Source: an uncultured Fretibacterium sp. (GTDB taxonomy: Bacteria > Synergistota > Synergistia > Synergistales > Aminobacteriaceae). From it: 7,440 nucleotides of DNA. The DNA lies in NCBI GenBank assembly GCA_905373185.1, contig CAJPSE010000078.1, positions 1 to 7,440 of the forward strand, in the 5' to 3' direction. Every line of letters begins with the position of its first letter. The stretch's first letter is position 1. The notes below the pieces were generated by a model that saw nothing but the letters and a program-made list of their open reading frames with translations, was not told the DNA's origin and did not search any database. The translations under genes and the position numbers were made by a program. Shown piece by piece: positions 6,422 to 7,440 of the stretch.

Positions 6422-6449
6422 AAAAATAGTAGGATCATGAAACAGGGAG

Positions 6450-7440
6450 ATGGACAAAATCGTGTCCGTTCGTAAAATAGACGAATATTACATGAACCGC
6501 GCGCTCTCTCTGGCCTCCCGGGGACAGGGAGCCGCCTCGCCCAACCCGATGGTGGGCTGCGTGATCGTCCGCGACGGCCAGGTGATCGGGGAGGGGTATC
6601 ATGCCCGTTGCGGCTTAGGGCATGCGGAGGTCGCCGCGCTCGCGGACCTCGCCCGCCGGGGTGGGACGGCCCGCGGTGCCGCGGTCTACGTCAACCTGGA
6701 GCCCTGCAGCCATTTCGGCAGGACGCCGCCCTGTGCGCCCCGCCTCGTCGAGGAGGGGGTCGCACGCGTCGTGGCGGGCATGGCGGACCCCAACCCCAGG
6801 GTGAACCGCGGAGGATTGGATATCTTGCGCGCGGGGGGCGTCGAGGTCGACGGGCCGTGCCTCGAGTCCGAGTGCCGCTGGCTGAACCGTGGCTTTATCC
6901 GGGTGCAGACCCTGGGGCGCCCATGGGTGACGCTCAAGGCCGCGGCGGGGCTTGACGGCCGTATGGCGTTGCCCCATGGCGAGAGCCGGTGGATAACGGC
7001 TCCCGAGTCCCGCCAGTGGGCGCATCAGATGCGCGCCTCTCACGACGCCGTCATGGTGGGGGTGGGGACGGTGCTACAGGACGATCCCGAGTTGACCGTG
7101 CGCGATGCGGAGGGGGAAAGCCCCCTTCGGGTCGTGCTGGATTCCCGTCTGTCGACCCCCGTCTCCGCAAAGGTGGTGACGGGGTCGGGAGGTTGTCTGA
7201 TCTTTACCTGCTGTGAGGACCCCGTCAGGGCGGACGCACTGACGGCCGCAGGGGCGCGGGTCCGCAGGGTTCCCGCGCGCGACGGGAGGGTGGACCTCGA
7301 GGCGGTGCTGTCGTCCCTGGCCGAGGAGGGGGTCCTGAGCCTCATGGTCGAGGGGGGCGCGAGGGTCCTGACGGCGTTTGCGGAGCTTGGGCTTGCGGAC
7401 AGCCTGGCCCTCTTCACCTCGTGCCGTATCATGGGGGAGG
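6450..7440 (+). CDS. ribD: Riboflavin biosynthesis protein RibD (bifunctional deaminase/reductase), C-terminus cut by window edge
   Basis: Catalyses two successive cytoplasmic steps of riboflavin synthesis: deamination of 2,5-diamino-6-ribosylamino-4(3H)-pyrimidinone 5'-phosphate, then NADPH-dependent reduction of the ribose side chain. The frame is open from 6450 to the right edge, giving 330 residues; the family is usually about 360-370, so only the tail is missing. Deaminase domain, about 9-150: SPNPMVGCVIV, zinc-site GHAE (H58, catalytic E60), and EPCSHFGRTPPC (C86, C95). Reductase domain, from about 157: RPWVTLKAAAGLDGRMA, GESRWIT, VGVGTVLQDDPELTVR and VEGGARVLTAF. In the LKxAxSLDG block the usual Ser is Gly167. 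The ATG at 6450 has a GGGAG directly adjacent, too close to be an ideal ribosome site. GTG at 6462, leaving the domain intact, is an alternative start. It is divergent from the minus-strand genes; other rib genes are expected downstream, but none is visible. Confidence 0.96.
   Translation, partial: MDKIVSVRKIDEYYMNRALSLASRGQGAASPNPMVGCVIVRDGQVIGEGYHARCGLGHAEVAALADLARRGGTARGAAVYVNLEPCSHFGRTPPCAPRLVEEGVARVVAGMADPNPRVNRGGLDILRAGGVEVDGPCLESECRWLNRGFIRVQTLGRPWVTLKAAAGLDGRMALPHGESRWITAPESRQWAHQMRASHDAVMVGVGTVLQDDPELTVRDAEGESPLRVVLDSRLSTPVSAKVVTGSGGCLIFTCCEDPVRADALTAAGARVRRVPARDGRVDLEAVLSSLAEEGVLSLMVEGGARVLTAFAELGLADSLALFTSCRIMGE

Noticed and set aside
6296..6449. FMN riboswitch upstream of ribD
   Set aside because: The conserved RFN element blocks are not visible, and the predicted leader of about 22 nt is far too short.

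Overview
The window is GC-rich DNA with short AT-rich gaps that hold the promoters. It probably comes from a strictly anaerobic bacterium. Supporting this are an Hcp with the compact Cys-X2-Cys-X8-Cys-X5-Cys motif seen in obligate anaerobes, a radical-SAM DNA-metabolism pair common in anaerobes, and an exported flavoprotein with an S-layer-homology-like tail. Synergistota would fit this mix, but that placement is a guess from style and not a demonstrated assignment.

Layout, left to right. (1) 1-987, minus: the first 329 residues of hybrid cluster protein (hcp); its C-terminal part lies beyond the left edge. It has its own near-consensus promoter (1056-1083), with a 24-bp inverted repeat over the predicted transcription start. 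(2) 1244-3282, minus: a two-gene, translationally coupled unit. It encodes a radical SAM protein with a C-terminal helix-hairpin-helix (TIGR03916-like) and a DUF4130/TIGR03915-like protein. This is a widespread putative DNA repair or modification pair of unknown chemistry. The promoter lies just upstream (3346-3373). (3) 3371-3402: a strong intrinsic terminator for the next minus-strand unit; its T-tract overlaps the -35 of the radical SAM promoter. (4) 3449-5710, minus: an exported FAD-dependent oxidoreductase with degenerate SLH-like modules. Upstream of it, 5786-6295, minus, is a small exported protein with a BamE/SmpA-like motif; the two may be co-transcribed. (5) 6450-7440, plus, running off the right edge: ribD, the bifunctional deaminase/reductase of riboflavin synthesis, divergent from the small exported protein.

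How the genes may work together: the radical SAM and DUF4130 proteins almost certainly act together. hcp is a separately controlled stress gene, probably for NO or hydroxylamine. The exported flavoprotein lying beside ribD is suggestive of a flavin theme, but no co-regulation is visible and no FMN riboswitch precedes ribD. No stretch over 300 bases lacks a gene. The longest gap, 988-1243, holds the hcp control region; its right half (about 1084-1243) shows nothing convincing. No tRNA, rRNA, CRISPR array or insertion sequence was seen.
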